Source: an uncultured Ruminococcus sp. (GTDB lineage Bacteria > Bacillota > Clostridia > Oscillospirales > Ruminococcaceae). From it: a stretch of 7,412 nucleotides of DNA. Where the stretch lies: the NCBI GenBank assembly GCA_947174625.1, contig CAMWJT010000057.1, positions 1 to 7,412 on the forward strand, in the 5' to 3' direction. Each line of letters opens with the position of its first letter. The stretch's first letter is position 1. Position numbers and translations under genes: made by a program. The notes below the pieces were generated by a model. That model ran no database searches. It was not told the origin of the DNA and was given only the letters and a program-made list of their open reading frames with translations. Positions 5,478-7,412 of this stretch are shown here, one piece after another.

Positions 5478-6896
5478 ATGGCAAATGAAACAGAGAAAAC
5501 AGAAAAAAGCGAAATTAAGGCACTTCAGGAGAAATTATTCTCCCAGAATAAACATGCCGGACAGCGTATGACAGAACAGGAACTTGCGGACTGCAATCAA
5601 TTCTGTGATGGTTATAAATCTTTTATGAATCTGGCAAAAACAGAACGGGAAGCCAATGCGTTTGTGATTGCAGAACTGGAAAAATCCGGTTACAAGCCGT
5701 TCACACCCGGCATGGAACTGTCGGCAGGCGATAAAATTTATCTCAATAATCGTGAAAAATCCGTCATTCTGGCAACCATCGGCACGGAGGACATCCGTAA
5801 AGGTGTCCGGCTCTGTGCGGCACATATTGATTCTCCCAGACTGGATTTGAAACAGCATCCTGTTTATGAAGATGCGGAAATGGGCTATTTCAAGACGCAT
5901 TACTATGGCGGTATTAAAAAATATCAGTGGACGGCAATCCCGTTGTCTCTGCATGGTGTCATCATCCGGAAGGACGGTTCTAAACTCACTGTCCGGATCG
6001 GTGAGGATGCTTCTGAACCTGTATTCTATATCACGGATTTACTGCCACATCTGGCAGACGACCAGATGCGGAGAACGCTTGCACAGGGGATCAAGGGCGA
6101 AGAATTAAATATCGTGATCGGTTCTATGCCGTTCAAATCCGACGAGGGGAGCAATCTTGTCAAGCTCCAGATTCTGAATATCCTGAATCAGAAATATGCG
6201 ATCACAGAAGATGATTTTATTTCTACAGAACTGGAAGCCGTTCCGGCATTCCCGGCGAGAGATGTCGGTTTTGACCGGAGTATGATCGGTGCATACGGAC
6301 ATGATGACAGAGTGTGTGCTTTTCCGGCATTCCGTGCATCTCTGGACGTTCCTGCTCCTAAGCATACAAGTGTTGTAATCCTGACGGATAAAGAAGAAAC
6401 CGGGAGTGATGGTAATACCGGATTAAAATCCGCTTATCTGAAATACTTTCTTTGTGATCTGGCGGAATGCTTCGGCGCAAACGGCAGAGCTGTCATGAGT
6501 GCATCAAAATGCCTGTCTGCTGATGTAAATGCCGGATTTGATCCGACGTTCCCGGATGTCCTCGAACGCAGAAACTGTGCTTATCTCAATCACGGTGTCT
6601 GCGTGACGAAATTCACAGGCGCAAGAGGGAAGTCCGGTACTTCGGATGCGTCCGCAGAATTCGTCGGCGAAATCCGGAATTTACTGGATTCCCAGAATGT
6701 TATCTGGCAGACCGGAGAACTCGGCAAAGTGGATGTCGGCGGCGGCGGTACAGTTGCGGCATATATTGCCAATCTGAATATTGATACAATTGATATTGGT
6801 GTACCGGTTCTGTCCATGCACTCGCCGTATGAATTAGTTGCAAAGACGGATGTCTGGGCGGCTTACAAAGCATTCAAAGTATTCCTGGAATCCTGA
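5478..6896 (+). CDS. apeA: M18 family zinc aminopeptidase
   Basis: This cytoplasmic metallopeptidase removes N-terminal residues from peptides with two active-site zinc ions. The 472-residue protein shows the M18 set in order: AAHIDSPR (114-121; His116 ligand, Asp118 catalytic), KTHYYGGIKKYQW (139-151), GHDDR (274-278), DKEETGS (304-310; Glu306 catalytic base, Glu307 ligand), SADVNAG (347-353; Asp349) and SMHSPYE (446-452; His448). Residue roles are assigned by family analogy. The THYYGGIKKYQW stretch points to the apeA branch rather than apeB. There is no signal peptide; the first 20 residues are charged. GAGAGG (5464-5469) lies eight bases before the ATG. It follows coaE after a 53-base AT-rich gap. 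Confidence 0.95.
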   Translation: MANETEKTEKSEIKALQEKLFSQNKHAGQRMTEQELADCNQFCDGYKSFMNLAKTEREANAFVIAELEKSGYKPFTPGMELSAGDKIYLNNREKSVILATIGTEDIRKGVRLCAAHIDSPRLDLKQHPVYEDAEMGYFKTHYYGGIKKYQWTAIPLSLHGVIIRKDGSKLTVRIGEDASEPVFYITDLLPHLADDQMRRTLAQGIKGEELNIVIGSMPFKSDEGSNLVKLQILNILNQKYAITEDDFISTELEAVPAFPARDVGFDRSMIGAYGHDDRVCAFPAFRASLDVPAPKHTSVVILTDKEETGSDGNTGLKSAYLKYFLCDLAECFGANGRAVMSASKCLSADVNAGFDPTFPDVLERRNCAYLNHGVCVTKFTGARGKSGTSDASAEFVGEIRNLLDSQNVIWQTGELGKVDVGGGGTVAAYIANLNIDTIDIGVPVLSMHSPYELVAKTDVWAAYKAFKVFLES

Positions 6897-6917
6897 ACCT
6901 GAAAGGAGACGTAAATC

Positions 6918-7112
6918 ATGGGTTATGGAAATTATAGAATCACGGCTTATGTCGGTGATACAATTTTATTTGAAAAATATTTTGAATCCGTTACCATTGA
7001 TGACAGTGACAATATGATAACTGTTAGCGATAAAAAAGGAAGAGTTGTACTGACTGTTTCTACCCATTGTGCAACTGTGATCGCAGAACTGGAAGAAAAA
7101 GTCGGCATATGA
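6918..7112 (+). CDS. Small hypothetical protein, 64 residues
   Basis: AGGAG (6904-6908) lies nine bases before the ATG, 21 bases after apeA, and the frame runs to an ATGA overlap with the next gene; these are good coding signs. The sequence alternates like a small beta sheet (YRITAYVGDTILFEKYFESVT, then MITVSDKKGRVVLTVST) and ends in a short helix (CATVIAELEEKVGI). No signal peptide, membrane segment or metal motif is visible. I do not recognise the family. Position between apeA and xth and coupling to the next small gene suggest the two small proteins may act together, which is inference. Confidence 0.72.
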   Translation: MGYGNYRITAYVGDTILFEKYFESVTIDDSDNMITVSDKKGRVVLTVSTHCATVIAELEEKVGI

Positions 7113-7309
7113 AATATCTGGAACGTTTTGATATGAAAATTGTCTCTGCAAATGCGGAAGATCTGTTTTATCTGATTAAGAATTTTGCAGAAGACCATGA
7201 AATTTCTTTTTCTGACGCAAAAGATCTTGTTCTGGTTTCCATGCTCGGAAGTCTTGGCATAGAAGAACAGCTCAAGGAAATTGTCAGAAAACTGGACAGA
7301 CTTGCATAA
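7109..7309 (+). CDS. Small hypothetical protein, 66 residues, translationally coupled
   Basis: The start at 7109 is chosen because its ATG overlaps the previous stop (ATGA). The frame extends upstream to another ATG at 7067, but that would overlap the previous gene by 46 bases without a good ribosome site. An internal ATG at 7133 is a further option. The product looks largely helical and acidic-basic mixed: NAEDLFYLIKNFAEDHEISFSDAKDLVLVSMLG, then a last helix IEEQLKEIVRKLDRLA. No motif that names a function is visible. It ends 20 bases before xth, in the same operon. Confidence 0.68.
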   Translation: MKYLERFDMKIVSANAEDLFYLIKNFAEDHEISFSDAKDLVLVSMLGSLGIEEQLKEIVRKLDRLA

Positions 7310-7329
7310 CGAAAGGATCAGCATGCAGA

Positions 7330-7412
7330 ATGAAACTCATATCTTGGAATGTCAACGGATTCCGGGCAAATCTGAGCAAAGGCTTTGAAGCACATTTCAG
7401 AGCCTTTGATGC
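7330..7412 (+). CDS. xth: Exodeoxyribonuclease III, N-terminal fragment (continues past window)
   Basis: The 27 complete codons read MKLISWNVNGFRANLSKGFE and onward. The MKLISWNVNG start is the hallmark of ExoIII/AP endonucleases of the Xth family, in which this Asn helps bind the metal and phosphate. The enzyme cuts at abasic sites and degrades 3' ends in base-excision repair. AAGGA (7313-7317) is 12 bases upstream, rather far. An out-of-frame ATG at 7323 lies closer but gives only a 21-residue frame. The nuclease active site and the end are outside the window. Confidence 0.92.
   Translation, partial: MKLISWNVNGFRANLSKGFEAHFRAFD

Noticed and set aside
5535..5954. Minus-strand frame of 139 codons opposite apeA
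   Set aside because: Fully antisense to a complete M18 aminopeptidase with intact motifs, so it is a shadow frame.
7323..7388. ATG at 7323 closer to the AAGGA site as a start for the last gene
   Set aside because: It is out of frame with the ExoIII sequence and stops after 21 residues. The MKLISWNVNG start at 7330 matches the family.

Overview
The window looks like chromosomal housekeeping DNA from a low-to-mid GC Gram-positive, most likely a Clostridia member of the Ruminococcus/Oscillospiraceae type. This is inferred from strong AGGAG/GGAGG ribosome sites, sigma-A promoters close to consensus, AT-rich intergenic DNA, a Firmicutes-type RF1 (Pro-Glu-Thr tripeptide), a DUF951 protein and a clostridial-style S1-domain protein. 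No phage, transposon, CRISPR, tRNA or rRNA sequence was seen. The tetranucleotide CCGG is very frequent throughout, which points to a genome-specific signature.

Left part (1-1500): the C-terminal end of a probable uridine-kinase-like protein is followed by a thioredoxin with its own promoter, whose -35 box overlaps the kinase stop codon. The thioredoxin converges on a minus-strand gene for a protein with S1 RNA-binding domains. A symmetrical hairpin between them appears to terminate both.

Middle part (1501-2480): the S1 gene has a perfect-consensus promoter about 190 bases upstream and a leader with two overlapping hairpins that cannot form together. Upstream of that lie phased A-tracts and a decayed partial tandem copy of the next minus-strand gene. 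That gene (1920-2267) encodes a 115-residue protein I do not recognise. It is divergent from the right-hand operon, and the shared upstream region carries an operator-like inverted repeat and a plus-strand promoter.

Right part (2480-7412): a tightly packed plus-strand run encodes a DUF951 zinc-ribbon-like protein, peptide release factor 1 (prfA), Sua5-type threonylcarbamoyl-AMP synthase, dephospho-CoA kinase (coaE), an M18 zinc aminopeptidase (apeA type), two small unknown proteins and the start of exodeoxyribonuclease III (xth). Gaps are at most 53 bases and two junctions are ATGA overlaps, so this is probably one operon. The themes are translation (termination, tRNA t6A37 modification), CoA synthesis, peptide turnover and DNA repair. 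No convincing new biological system is visible. The most interesting items are the decaying tandem duplication, the S1 leader, the operator-like repeat, the two small coupled genes and the CCGG signature.
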